From contig CAWJFY010000007.1 of the NCBI GenBank assembly GCA_963842295.1, forward strand, positions 186,001-250,000: a DNA stretch of 64,000 bases, in the 5' to 3' direction. Source of the stretch: JAJNBA01 sp963842295 (GTDB taxonomy: Bacteria; Actinomycetota; UBA4738; HRBIN12). The notes under the pieces are model-generated. The model had not been told where the DNA came from, ran no database searches, and saw only the letters and a list, made by a program, of their open reading frames with translations. Both the position numbers and the translations under genes were made by a program. Positions 24,790 to 34,211 of the stretch are shown in pieces (position 1 is the stretch's first letter; each line of letters starts with the position of its first letter).

Positions 24790-25872
24790 GTGCTCGCGCT
24801 CCGGATCCTCGCCGTGATCGCCGGTGGTGCGTTGGTGGTCGCCGCGATCGGTTCGGCGGTCAAGACGGTCGTGCTACCGCGCGCCAACGCGTCGAGGATC
24901 ACACGCTCGGTCTTCCTGATCCTCCGATGGGTGTTCCGGATCGTGGCCAGGCCGTCGATGACCTTCGATCGAAGAGATCGCATCCTCGGGGCCTACGCCC
25001 CGCTCGGGCTGATGGCGACGCTGGCCGCGTGGCTCGCCCTGGTCCTCACGGGTTTCACGCTCATCTTCTGGGGGACGGAACATACCGGCTGGCGGACCGC
25101 GTTCGAGCTCTCCGGATCCTCGCTCTTCACGCTCGGCTTCGCACATTCCGAACACCTCGCCGTCATGGCGCTCGACTTCCTGGAGGCGGCGATCGGTCTG
25201 TTCCTCCTCGCCCTGCTGATCACCTATCTGCCCAGCATCTACTCCGCGTACTCCCGCCGCGAAGTCGGCATCACGGCGCTGGAAGTTCGCGCGGGATCGC
25301 CTCCTTCGGCGAGGGAGATGATTGTGCGGTACTGGCGGCTGGAACGCATGCCCCAGATCCACGAGGTCTGGGTCGAATGGCAGCGCTGGTTCGTGGACGT
25401 CGAGGAGACGCATACGTCTCACCCGGCGGTCATCTTCTTCCGTTCGTCGCACCCAGAGCACTCGTGGGTGACATCAGCGGGCGCGGTGCTCGACGGCGCG
25501 GCGCTGGTGCTCTCCTCGGTCGACATCCCGCGCGATGTCGAAGCCGAGTTCTGCATCCGTGCCGGGTACCTGAGCCTGCGCGGGATCGCCGATTACTTCC
25601 AGATCCCCTACGACCCCGACCCGCGTCCCGACGACCCGATCTCGATCGAGCGGGAAGAATGGGAGGCCGTGCTCTCGGAGCTCGAGACGCTGGGGGTCTC
25701 CCTCAAGTCGGATCGCGACCAGGCGTGGCGCGATTTCGCAGGATGGCGAGTGAACTACGACACCGTCCTGCTCGCGTTGGCGCGTCTCACCGAAGCGCCG
25801 CCGGCGGTCTGGTCCTCCGACCGGGCGGGAGCCGAGCGGATCCGCCCGCCGGTCTTCCGGAAGATGCGCTGA
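24790..25872 (+). CDS. Membrane protein with a potassium-channel-like pore region and a large cytosolic domain
   Basis: 360 residues: a hydrophobic N-terminal segment (1-28), a membrane helix at about 70-95, a re-entrant-looking loop, another helix at 125-149, then 200 cytosolic residues. The helix-loop-helix ending AFELSGSSLFTLGFAHSEH is laid out like the pore of two-helix K+ channels, with SLFTLGFA (111-118) where TxTTVGYG would be. The canonical filter is not present, so potassium selectivity is doubtful. The C-terminal part (REVGITALEVRAGSPPSAREM onward) is not a known RCK domain to me. GTG start, apparently leaderless. Confidence 0.65.
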   Translation: MLALRILAVIAGGALVVAAIGSAVKTVVLPRANASRITRSVFLILRWVFRIVARPSMTFDRRDRILGAYAPLGLMATLAAWLALVLTGFTLIFWGTEHTGWRTAFELSGSSLFTLGFAHSEHLAVMALDFLEAAIGLFLLALLITYLPSIYSAYSRREVGITALEVRAGSPPSAREMIVRYWRLERMPQIHEVWVEWQRWFVDVEETHTSHPAVIFFRSSHPEHSWVTSAGAVLDGAALVLSSVDIPRDVEAEFCIRAGYLSLRGIADYFQIPYDPDPRPDDPISIEREEWEAVLSELETLGVSLKSDRDQAWRDFAGWRVNYDTVLLALARLTEAPPAVWSSDRAGAERIRPPVFRKMR

Positions 25873-25875
25873 GTC

Positions 25876-27204
25876 CTATCGGGAGTGGTTCGCCGCGTCG
25901 TAACGCCGGTAGCGAGGGAGCACGATGGCGAGGAGTCCCGCCCCGAGGATGCAGAGAGCCCCTCCCGACACGATTGAGAATCGGATGCTCGTCACCGACG
26001 CGAGCAGTCCCGCCTCCGCGTTGCCGATCGAGGGACCGGTGCCCACGACGGCGAGGCTGATCCCCTCGAGTCGCCCACGCATCTCGTCCGGCGTCACCGT
26101 CTTCAGGATCGCGTCGCGATATAGCCCGCTCACCATGTCGGCTGCACTCGCGAGCATCAGGAACACGATCGCCGTCCACAGGGTCCTCGAGAGTCCGAAA
26201 CCGATCACGCCGGCACCCCAACACATGCACATGACGATCGTGACGAGCCCCTGCCGCCGGACGTGCTTGGCCCGGCCGCTGAACAGCGCGACGAGGAGGG
26301 CCCCGAGCGCCTCTGCCGAGTAGAGGAGTCCCAGCGCGGCCGGGGAGACATGGAGCACGTCGCGCGCGAACGCCGGATACAGCGCGACCGGGATCCCGAA
26401 GATCATTGCGATGAGGTCGACCCAGAACGTCCCCTGCAGCACCTGCTTGCCCCTAAGGAACCGCAGCCCGTCCAGCACCATGGACAAGCCGATCGAGATC
26501 CGTTCCGCAGTCGGCGGCGACGGCCTCATCCTGGCGAGCGCGCCGGTCACGGCCACGTAGCTCGCCGCGTCGACGACGTAGGCCCACTCGACGCCGAAGG
26601 TCGCGATCAGCACGCCGGCCAGCGCGGGCCCGGTGAGCGCTGCCGACTGGTAGTACACGACCTCGAGCGCCAGCGCCGACGTGAAGAGGTCGGGCGTGAG
26701 CAGTCGCGCCGGCCACGCTCGGAATGCCGGGGAGTACAGGGAGTAGGCCGATGCCCACAGGAACGAGAACGCGAAGAGGATCCAGACTTGGGGGTCTGGG
26801 AGGAACGCGTTGACGGCCAGCGAGGCCGTGAGGAGTGCCGCGGCACCCTGGGCGATCATCAGGAACCGGCGTCGCTCGACGGCATCTGCGATTGCGCCGC
26901 CGACGATCGGGAGGAAGACGAGCGGGACCGCCTCGCACAGCGCGAGCAGCCCGAGCATCGCGGTCGAGTTCGTGATGTCGTAGACCTGGAACGGGACAGC
27001 GACGAACGTGATCTGGGTCCCGAACTCGGAGATCGCCTGTCCCACGAACATCAGCCGGAAATCGGCTGACGTCCTGAGCGGCGTGAGATCGATCCCGTGC
27101 CCTCGGACGCGGCCCAGGAAGCCCGGATGGCGCGCCTCGGGCGGCACTGGCGGAGGGAGCTCGTCTTCCGGTCCGCCGGGAAAGTCGATGTCGTCGTCGG
27201 TCAC
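25876..27204 (-). CDS. MFS transporter, MFS_3 (EntS-like) family
   Basis: 442 residues. After a 40-residue proline-rich cytosolic N terminus, twelve hydrophobic segments follow; DFRLMFVGQAISEFGTQITFVAVPFQVYD is the typical first helix of MFS_3 exporters, and GAIADAVERRRFLM is the motif A loop. Substrates of this family include siderophores and macrolides, none can be chosen here. The GTG at 27204 lies eight bases from a TAGCGT box. It converges on the channel-like gene with three bases between. Confidence 0.85.
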   Translation of the reverse strand: MTDDDIDFPGGPEDELPPPVPPEARHPGFLGRVRGHGIDLTPLRTSADFRLMFVGQAISEFGTQITFVAVPFQVYDITNSTAMLGLLALCEAVPLVFLPIVGGAIADAVERRRFLMIAQGAAALLTASLAVNAFLPDPQVWILFAFSFLWASAYSLYSPAFRAWPARLLTPDLFTSALALEVVYYQSAALTGPALAGVLIATFGVEWAYVVDAASYVAVTGALARMRPSPPTAERISIGLSMVLDGLRFLRGKQVLQGTFWVDLIAMIFGIPVALYPAFARDVLHVSPAALGLLYSAEALGALLVALFSGRAKHVRRQGLVTIVMCMCWGAGVIGFGLSRTLWTAIVFLMLASAADMVSGLYRDAILKTVTPDEMRGRLEGISLAVVGTGPSIGNAEAGLLASVTSIRFSIVSGGALCILGAGLLAIVLPRYRRYDAANHSR

Positions 27205-27212
27205 GCCGCCGG

Positions 27213-27218
27213 ACGCTA
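27213..27218 (-). promoter_or_regulatory. Candidate -10 box TAGCGT for the MFS_3 gene
   Basis: TAGCGT ends eight bases before the GTG at 27204 and overlaps the stop of the upstream glycosylase gene. Confidence 0.45.
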
Positions 27219-28052
27219 GCGGATGAGGCGGGACAGACGCCGGTCGGCGAGGATCTTTCCCCCCGTCTGGCAGTCGGGGCAGTACGTCACCTCGTGCGAC
27301 TCGTAGGAGACGCGGCGGAGGTCGGCGCCGCAGCGGGGGCATGGTTCGCCCCAGCGCCCGTGAACGCTGAAGTGGTCCCCGAGCTTGGTGGGGAGGCCCC
27401 CGCGGCGGCGCCGCTCCACCTCGAGGGCGTCGGTGAGGATCGCCCGCAGCGCTTCCACGAGCCCGTCGCGTTCGCCGGCGTCGAGCTTGCCGAGCACCGC
27501 GTACGGCGAGAGCTTCGCGAGGTGCAGCGCGTCGTCCGAGTAGCCTCGACCGACGCCGGCCACGGTCCGCTGGTCCCGCAGGATGGTGTGCACACGCCGG
27601 GCGTCGGCGCTCTCCCGGAAGAACGTGGTGGCTTCGTCCGAGAGCACCTCGGGCCCGAGCGCGCCCAACGGCCCGTCGTCTCCGGCTGCGAGCGACCACA
27701 CGCCCGCCTTCCGCTCCTTCCCGAACTCCTTCACGAGGAACGATGTCCCGCGCGAGAAGCGGAACCGAGCGACCGAACCCCTCGGCCTGGTCGACTTCGG
27801 CGGGGTCTCGACGTCCAACCGGCCGCCCTGGGAGAGATGGACCAGCATCCGGTCACCTCGGTCGAAGCCGAGGACCAGATACTTCCCACGCCGCCCGACG
27901 CCCTCCAGCGTGCCGCCGACGAGCTCCGCCGGTCTCGGAGTCACCGTCTTCAGCGAGGAGAACTGAAGGAGATCGAAGCCCTCGAGTGTCGACCCTCCGA
28001 CGGCGCGCTCCAGCCGCTCCGCGAGCGCCTGGACCTCGGGCATCTCGGGCAC
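27216..28052 (-). CDS. Fpg/Nei-family DNA glycosylase/AP lyase
   Basis: Base-excision repair enzyme of 278 residues. The N terminus MPEMPEVQALAERL supplies the catalytic Pro2-Glu3, so the GTG at 28052 must be the start rather than the ATG three codons later. The beta-hairpin lysine is in RRGKYLVLGF and the C-terminal zinc finger is CPRCG...YCPDCQTGGK. The finger arginine found in Fpg is not obvious, so it may be an Nei-like or specialised member acting on oxidised bases. Six bases after the decarboxylase stop. Confidence 0.88.
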   Translation of the reverse strand: MPEMPEVQALAERLERAVGGSTLEGFDLLQFSSLKTVTPRPAELVGGTLEGVGRRGKYLVLGFDRGDRMLVHLSQGGRLDVETPPKSTRPRGSVARFRFSRGTSFLVKEFGKERKAGVWSLAAGDDGPLGALGPEVLSDEATTFFRESADARRVHTILRDQRTVAGVGRGYSDDALHLAKLSPYAVLGKLDAGERDGLVEALRAILTDALEVERRRRGGLPTKLGDHFSVHGRWGEPCPRCGADLRRVSYESHEVTYCPDCQTGGKILADRRLSRLIR

Positions 28053-28058
28053 GCGCGC

Positions 28059-29477
28059 TCAGCCACTCCGTGGCCGGGCCGTGGCGCCATCGACGCTCGC
28101 CGCGGCACGGATGATCTCGATCGCCTCGTCGATACGGTCGCGATGCGTGCGGTGACTCACGATGCACGCCCGGATGATGTGGCGCCCGTCGATCGTGGTG
28201 CTGGAGAGGTACACGCGCTTCGGCTCGTTGATCCTCGCCAGGAACGCACGGTTCTCGTCGTCGCTGGCTCCGGCCAACCGGAACGGCACGACGGAGAGCT
28301 GGGGCGACCACGGGAGCTCGATCTCAGGCATCTCGGAGAGCGCGGCGTAGAGGCGCTCGGCGAGGTCGAGCTTCTCGTCCAGCGCCTCCCGGAACGTCTG
28401 CACGCCGTGGAGCACGAGGGGTAGCCACACACGGAACCCACGATGGTCCCTCGACAGCTCCGGCGAGTACTCGTTCCAGTTGGGCAGCTCCGCCTCGGGC
28501 GCTCGATCCTGGAGGTACTCCGCACCCACGTAGTGCGCATCGCGCAAGGCCGCGCCGTCGCGGACGACGAGGGACCCCGTTCCGTACGGCAGGAACATCC
28601 CCTTGTGCGGATCCAAGGTGATCGAGTCCGCTCGCTCGATCCCTCGGAAACGCTCGTTGCCGCGCTCGGTCAGCTGGAAGAACCCGCCGTAGGCGGCATC
28701 CACGTGCATCCAGAGCTCCTCGGCCTCGGCGACGTCGGCGACCGCGTCCATCGGGTCGATCGCGCCGGTGTTGGTGGTCCCCGCCGCCGGCACGACGAGG
28801 AACGGGCGCCTGCCCGCCGCACGATCTTCCGCCACCATCGACTTCAGGGCCTCCGCGTCCATGCGTAACTCCGCGTCGACGGGGACCAGGCGCATCGCGC
28901 GGCGGGGCATCCCGGCGATCGCGGCGGCCTTCGGCACCGACGCGTGCGCCTGCTCGCTCACGTAGTAGGTGCCGTCGGCGAACTCCTCCCCCAGCTTCAA
29001 GTGGCGGGCGGTCACGACGGCTGACAGGTTCGCGATGGAACCGCCGGTCGTGAGGATCCCCCGGGCTTCCTCCGGGAACGCGAAGAGGTCGCAGAGCCAC
29101 CGGATCACGTTCTGCTCGATCTGTGCCAGCCCCGGCGCGACCTCCCAGAGGTTGGGGAATCGGTTGACCGACATCGCGAGGAACTGACCGAGCGCGGAAG
29201 CGTAGAGGCCTCCGCCCGGGATGTACGGCAGGTAGCCGGGACCGCAGGTCTCGTACGCCCGCGCGGCCGCGTCGCGGAACTGCGCGAAGACGTCCTCGAA
29301 GGTCCCACCCTCCTCCGGCGGTGCTCCTTTCAGCTTCAGCGCGGCTTCGAGCGCTCCCTCGACGTTCTGCGCGGGCGCATCGGAAAGGCCATGGATGAAT
29401 CCGATCACGTAGTCGATGGCGGCCTCGCCCATCGCCCGCATCTCCTCGGGCGACGGGTCGAGGGCGTATCCCGTCAC
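28059..29477 (-). CDS. PLP-dependent group II decarboxylase (aromatic-amino-acid type)
   Basis: 472 residues. LTTGGSIANLSAVVTAR contacts the cofactor phosphate, MHVDAAYGG holds the aspartate that pairs with the pyridine nitrogen, and DPHKGMFLPYGTG carries the Schiff-base lysine. YLPYIPGGGLYASALGQFLA matches aromatic-L-amino-acid decarboxylases. Substrate (tyrosine, tryptophan, others) cannot be chosen. The GTG start overlaps the DUF2277 stop as GTGA. A distant paralogue lies at 42.8 kb. Confidence 0.88.
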   Translation of the reverse strand: MTGYALDPSPEEMRAMGEAAIDYVIGFIHGLSDAPAQNVEGALEAALKLKGAPPEEGGTFEDVFAQFRDAAARAYETCGPGYLPYIPGGGLYASALGQFLAMSVNRFPNLWEVAPGLAQIEQNVIRWLCDLFAFPEEARGILTTGGSIANLSAVVTARHLKLGEEFADGTYYVSEQAHASVPKAAAIAGMPRRAMRLVPVDAELRMDAEALKSMVAEDRAAGRRPFLVVPAAGTTNTGAIDPMDAVADVAEAEELWMHVDAAYGGFFQLTERGNERFRGIERADSITLDPHKGMFLPYGTGSLVVRDGAALRDAHYVGAEYLQDRAPEAELPNWNEYSPELSRDHRGFRVWLPLVLHGVQTFREALDEKLDLAERLYAALSEMPEIELPWSPQLSVVPFRLAGASDDENRAFLARINEPKRVYLSSTTIDGRHIIRACIVSHRTHRDRIDEAIEIIRAAASVDGATARPRSG

Positions 29478-29695
29478 GCCCGGCTCCGCAGGGTGGTCTC
29501 GATCGCGTCCAGGAGCCGTTTGGACGAATCCGCCACCTCGTCCACCGCGGCTCCGAACGCCTCCTCGTGACGACCGGAAGGGGACTGGAAGCCGCTCACC
29601 TTCCGGACGAACTGGAGGGCGGCGTCCCGGATCTCCTCGTCGGTCGCATGACCCTGCCCGTGTGGTTCACGTAGTCGCTTGATGTTTCGGCACAT
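29474..29695 (-). CDS. DUF2277 small protein
   Basis: 73 residues beginning MCRNIKRL, the invariant start of DUF2277, followed by ATDEEIRDAALQFVRKVSGFQSPS. Function unknown in the family. It is coupled to the decarboxylase by a GTGA overlap. The ATG is six bases after a TACCCT box, so translation is probably leaderless. Confidence 0.85.
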   Translation of the reverse strand: MCRNIKRLREPHGQGHATDEEIRDAALQFVRKVSGFQSPSGRHEEAFGAAVDEVADSSKRLLDAIETTLRSRA

Positions 29696-29701
29696 GAGCG
29701 G

Positions 29702-29707
29702 AGGGTA
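29702..29707 (-). promoter_or_regulatory. Candidate -10 box TACCCT for the DUF2277-decarboxylase-glycosylase operon
   Basis: TACCCT ends six bases before the ATG at 29695. No ribosome binding site is seen. Confidence 0.5.
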
Positions 29708-29722
29708 CCGCGCGGCGCGGGT

Positions 29723-30763
29723 TCAGCCCTTCTTCGCGGCGAGGGCGCTGATCGCCTCCATCACGCATCGGAGGGCGAGCATCGAGGTGACTTCCGCGTG
29801 GTCGTAGGGCGGCGCCACTTCCACCACGTCCATGCCCACGAGGTCGACCGCGCCGACGATCCGGCGGATCGATCGGAGGAGCTCCCGCGCGAGCATCCCG
29901 CCGGACTCCGGGGTACCCGTTCCCGGCGCCAGACCCGGATCAACGACGTCGATGTCGATCGAGAGGTAGATGCGATCCGGGCCGTCGAGCGCCTCGGCGA
30001 TCGCGTCATCGATCACGGCGTCGACCCCTCGTTCCTCCAGCTCGACCTGGGTGTGCCACCGGAATCCTTGCTCCCGCATCCAGGTGAACGTCTCCTTGTC
30101 CGGCCAGTACCCGCGGAGCCCTACCTGAACGAAGTTCGACCCGGCCACCCAGCCTTCGTCGACGAGGCGACGCATGGGCTGCCCGTGGCCGATCAACGAG
30201 CCCCACTGGTCGGCGCCGGCGTCTGCGTGCGCATCGAAGTGGACGATGCCGATCGAGCGAGGATCCTGCACCCGCGCGACCGCCGCCGCCGACGGGAACG
30301 TGATCGAGTGGTCACCTCCGAGGACCACGGGGATCGCGCCGCCGCGGGCGACGCGCCGGACCTTCTCGTGGATCACCCGGAGACTGCGATCGGGCCGGCC
30401 GGGCACGACCGGCGCGTCGCCCGCGTCGACGACGGTGATCACCTCGAACGGCTCGACCTCGGTCTGGATCGACCAGGCGTCGCGGTTCCCCCAGTGGTAC
30501 GGAGCGCTCCGGATCGCCTTCGGGCCCATCCTGGCGCCCGGCCGTGCCGAGACGCTCTCGTCGTAGGGAGCTCCCACGATCGCGACGTCCGCGCCGGCCG
30601 CTCGCACCGCGTCTCCGTCGAGCGCCCACGGGAACTTGTGGAACGACCCGCGGAAGTCAGCGTAGTAGGGAAGATCCGTCCAGTCGTACTCGTCGAACTC
30701 GTCTGCTTCCGCGGCGTAGAGGGTGCTCTCGGGGATCCGGAACGGCCGGTCGGTCTCAGACAT
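29723..30763 (-). CDS. Arginase/agmatinase-family ureohydrolase
   Basis: 346 residues. The binuclear manganese site is complete: GGDHSITFP, HFDAHADAG and SIDIDVVDPGLAPGTGTPESGG. Sequence around DAHADAG fits agmatinase/guanidinobutyrase more than arginase; the exact guanidino substrate is open. The N-terminal extension of about 50 residues is common in actinobacterial members. It lies in a separate unit from the decarboxylase and may act on its product (for example agmatine), which is only a guess. Confidence 0.85.
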   Translation of the reverse strand: MSETDRPFRIPESTLYAAEADEFDEYDWTDLPYYADFRGSFHKFPWALDGDAVRAAGADVAIVGAPYDESVSARPGARMGPKAIRSAPYHWGNRDAWSIQTEVEPFEVITVVDAGDAPVVPGRPDRSLRVIHEKVRRVARGGAIPVVLGGDHSITFPSAAAVARVQDPRSIGIVHFDAHADAGADQWGSLIGHGQPMRRLVDEGWVAGSNFVQVGLRGYWPDKETFTWMREQGFRWHTQVELEERGVDAVIDDAIAEALDGPDRIYLSIDIDVVDPGLAPGTGTPESGGMLARELLRSIRRIVGAVDLVGMDVVEVAPPYDHAEVTSMLALRCVMEAISALAAKKG

Positions 30764-30791
30764 CGCGCGCAGTGTGCCATAGAGGTGAGAA

Positions 30792-30820
30792 GCGGGCCGG
30801 GCGCTCCGCGCCCGGCCCGC
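30792..30820 (-). terminator. Strong hairpin after the subtilase gene
   Basis: GCGGGCCGGGCG and CGCCCGGCCCGC form a perfect 12-bp stem with a 5-base loop, beginning 22 bases past the minus-strand subtilase stop; TTCTC follows the stem. Confidence 0.65.
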
Positions 30821-30841
30821 CTCGATGGTGCTTTCGCTTCG

Positions 30842-32540
30842 CTAGGACACCGCGGCGAGGGCGTTCACGATCCCGTCGCCGTACCAGCTGTTGTAGTTGG
30901 CGGTTCCCACGCACACCTGATCCTCGAACGGCACGTTCGGATCCAGTCCGACCAGATCCGGATAGAGCTCGGCCGAGCTCACCGAGGGGCAGGCATGGTT
31001 GGTCGCCGTGCGACGCAGGATCCGTTCCACCTGCCGAGGCGCGAGTCCGAAGCCGGCCCCGGCGCCCGAGCCGTATTCGCTCACGATCAGCGCTGCGACC
31101 CCGGTTGCGTGCGGCGACGCCATCGACGTTCCCTGCAGGTACACGTACACGCCGCAATTCCTCTCGTTCCTGGGCCGGCGGATGCAGTCCACGACCGCAA
31201 GCGGGTCCAACGAGCGGAACCTGGGGGTGATGAGCCCCTCCGCCATCGCCAGGTCGGCCGGGTAGGAGGAGAGGATCCTGGTGCCGGGCGTGTCGTATCG
31301 GGGAGTCCCGAAGAAGTCACGCCGATCCCCACCGGGCGCGGAGACGGTCGAGGCTCGGACCCCGTAATTGGAGTAGTACGCCTTCCGCCCGCTCGGGCCG
31401 ACGGCGTTGATCGTCATCACGTGCGCTCCCTCGGTCGGGATGTCGAGGCAGGCGTCCGTGATGTTGTCCCGGACGTACTCGGTCCCCGGGGGGAAGTCGG
31501 GACTGAACGCATCGTAGGTGGGGTTGTCGAGGTCGGTGTGCGAGTTCCCCGAGGCAGCGAGCAACGAGACACCGTGGCGCCACGCGTACCGGAGCGCGCG
31601 GTTCGAGGCGTCGATGATGGTCGCTTGCTGCCGCTGGGCCGCGGGCGAGTCCAACGGGTTGTTGCGGCAGTTGAACTCCCAGGGGTCCGTGAAGAAGCTC
31701 ATGTTCACGACGTCGATCCCGTGGTTCGCCGCGTACGTGTAGGCGGACAGCGTCTCGAAGAGGAAGAAGAATCCCGAGTCCTGGCCCGCCCGCAGGTTCA
31801 CGAGCGTGACGTCGGGCGCCACGCCGGCGACCCCCAGACCGTTCAGCTCGGCCGCCACGATGCCCGCCACGTGCGTGCCGTGGCCGCCCTCATCGACCGT
31901 CGCCGGGTCGGAGCAGGAGCGGTCGGGCTCGTCCTCGCACGGCCCGTCGATCAACGGGATGTCGGTCGTGAAGTTCCGGCTGAGAGACCTGTTGACGTTG
32001 TCGTCGAGGTCGGGGTGGCTCGCGTCGATGCCCGTGTCGATGATGCCGACGCGCACCTTCGGGCTTCCCTGCTGCACGGCGTACGAGCCCTGTGCGGTCG
32101 CATCGATCATCTCCATGCCCCACTGGAGGTCGGCCAACGGATCGGCTCCCGACTCTGGTGCTCACCGTCGGGCGCCGCCCCGCGCTGGCAGACCCGAGCG
32201 CCTCGACCTCGTCTACCTTCTCGCGCAACGCGGGATCCGAGTACCCGATCACGCTATTCCGAGAGGCGCCCGCGATGGCCTGCTCCGCCGTTGCCTCCAG
32301 GACGAACCCGGCGCTCCTCGTGGTCACCCTGGCCACGCCGATCGAGGCGATCTCCTCGACGACCTGACCGCCCGCGGCCTCGACGGCCGCCCGCCCTTCG
32401 GCGAAGGAGGCCCCCGCTTCATACAGGACGACGAACTCGCGAAGTGGTCCGTTGTTCCGCGCCGACGCCGACGGCAGGAACCCTACGAGGGCAACCGTGA
32501 ACGCGGCGATCAGCGCGGTGACGATGGAGCGTCTGCGCAT
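30842..32540 (-). pseudogene. Secreted subtilisin-like (S8) serine protease, frame interrupted after the propeptide
   Basis: The N-terminal part (ATG 32540 after GGGGAGG) encodes a signal peptide MRRRSIVTALIAAFTVALVG and an I9-like propeptide (FVVLYEAGASFAEGRAAVEAAGG). The catalytic domain, with IIDTGID, GHGTHVAGI and QGTSMASPHATG giving the Asp-His-Ser triad, is in another frame. The two frames can be joined by skipping one base at about 32140-32160, giving ...TVST-PESGADPLADLQWG. So either one base has been inserted, the sequence has an error, or a +1 shift occurs; a TGA at 32162-32164 closes the second frame upstream. If intact it would be an exported protease. Confidence 0.85.
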
Positions 32541-32628
32541 GGGACGACCTCCCCTTCGATCCGTCACCCCCACGAGACCCCGGAACCCTACGAGATATCG
32601 AACCGGGTTGTCCTACCCGGATTCGAGG

Positions 32629-34209
32629 TCATCGTGAGCGCCCCGTGTCCTTGCGGATCTGGCGCGCGGCGTTCGCCCCGGGGCCGCCCGTGATCCCTCC
32701 ACCCGGATGGGCCCCGGAGCCCGCCAGGTAGAGCCCGTCCAGCACGAAGCGGTAGCGGGCCTCGCCGTTCAACGGTCGCCACGCGAAGTACTGATCGAGG
32801 CCCGGCTCGGCGTGCTGGACGTGCCCGCCCGTGAGCCCGTAGCCGGTCTCCAGGTCTTCCGGCGTGATGACCTGCCGAGCTTCGACCAGCTCCCCCAGGC
32901 CGGGTGCGAACCGCTCGAGGGTCTTCACGGTCACGTCGCCCAGGCGTTCACGCTCCGTGGACCAGTCACCGCCCCGGAGCTCACGGGGCGCGGCTTGGAC
33001 GAGTGCGCTCATCACGTGCCTGCCCTCGGGAGCGAGCGACGGATCCGTGAGCGAAGGGATCGTCGCCTCGATCCACGGCTCATCGGCGAAGTGACCGTAC
33101 TTCCGCGCGTCCGACGCCTTCTCGACGTAGTCGATCGAGGGACCGATCACGATCCTCCCTCGCAGCCGCTCCGGGTCGTCGTGGAAGGCTGGGAGGCCGG
33201 AGAGCGCCAGGTTCACCTTCGCCGTCGCTCCCGGTTGCCGGATGTTGCTCGCCCGCCAGATCATCGTCGGTCCGAGCTCGACCGGGTCGCAGAGCGCGAG
33301 CGTCCTCTTCGGGTCCGCCGCCGAGACGACGAGTCCGGCGTCGATCTCTGTGCCGTCGGCGAGGGTCACGCCTCGCACGAGCCCGTCCCTCGACCGGATC
33401 CCGGTCACCTCAGCGCCCGTCCGTATCTCGGCTCCGGCCGCGCTCGCGGCCGACGCGAGGGCGGTCGCGAGCGCCTGCGTGCCGCCGCGAGCGAACACCG
33501 CGGTGCCTGCCGCTCCCCCGTCGTTGCCGGCGGAATCGTTCAGGAACACCGCTGCCGTGCCGGCCGACCACGGACCGCACGCCGTGAAGAGGATCCCGCG
33601 GGTGCAGAGCGGTCCACGGATGGCTTCGTCTTCGAACACCTCCTGGACCAGGTCGGCAACCGCCATCGGCATCGCCCGGATCGCTTCGCGCCCGTACTTC
33701 GCGCCGAGATCCCTGAACGCCCAACCCACCTTGAGCCCGGAGATCGCATCCCCGATCGTGGGGGCGCTGATGTCCGGCGGCGTGGCCACGTTGACGTAGG
33801 CGAGGAAGGAGGCCACGGCACGGACCTTCCGGTCGAAGGAGACGAACGCCTCCGCGTCTCCCCGGTTCCGCTCCCGGAGCTCCTCAGCCGTTCGGGCGAC
33901 GTCGCCCCAGAAGGTGACGGACGATCCGTCGGGTTGAGGCGCGAACAGCCGCACCGAGGGCGTCAGCAGCTCGAGGCCATGTTTCGCGAGATGGAGGTCG
34001 TCGACGATCGAGCTGCGGAGGCGCCCGACGGTGTGCGCGACCCCGGGTGCGATGAACGCGGGAGCGATCTCGGCGCCACGCAGGATGCCACCGACCTCGT
34101 CGGCACGCTCCAGGACCGTCACTCGCCTGCCGTCCTTGGCGAGATAGGCGGCTGCGATCAGCCCGTTGTGGCCGGCGCCGATCACCGCGACCTCGGATCG
34201 CGAGGCCAT
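32629..34209 (-). CDS. FAD-dependent oxidoreductase, phytoene desaturase/PYROXD2-like (copy 1)
   Basis: 526 residues. Dinucleotide-binding VIGAGHNGLIAAAYLAKDG at the N terminus, then VLERADEVGG, and a C-terminal FAD motif LYLAGSGAHPGGGITGGPG. The family includes carotenoid desaturases and amine-oxidase-like enzymes such as PYROXD2; no neighbouring carotenoid genes support a pigment role. The ATG at 34209 lies two bases past the stop of a paralogous gene, so both are likely cotranscribed. Confidence 0.82.
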   Translation of the reverse strand: MASRSEVAVIGAGHNGLIAAAYLAKDGRRVTVLERADEVGGILRGAEIAPAFIAPGVAHTVGRLRSSIVDDLHLAKHGLELLTPSVRLFAPQPDGSSVTFWGDVARTAEELRERNRGDAEAFVSFDRKVRAVASFLAYVNVATPPDISAPTIGDAISGLKVGWAFRDLGAKYGREAIRAMPMAVADLVQEVFEDEAIRGPLCTRGILFTACGPWSAGTAAVFLNDSAGNDGGAAGTAVFARGGTQALATALASAASAAGAEIRTGAEVTGIRSRDGLVRGVTLADGTEIDAGLVVSAADPKRTLALCDPVELGPTMIWRASNIRQPGATAKVNLALSGLPAFHDDPERLRGRIVIGPSIDYVEKASDARKYGHFADEPWIEATIPSLTDPSLAPEGRHVMSALVQAAPRELRGGDWSTERERLGDVTVKTLERFAPGLGELVEARQVITPEDLETGYGLTGGHVQHAEPGLDQYFAWRPLNGEARYRFVLDGLYLAGSGAHPGGGITGGPGANAARQIRKDTGRSR

Positions 34210-34211
34210 GC

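Noticed and set aside
32162..32164. TGA read as selenocysteine in the subtilase
   Set aside because: selD is present, but the sequence after the TGA joins the propeptide frame only by a one-base shift, no SECIS-like hairpin was seen, and subtilases have no Sec at this position.
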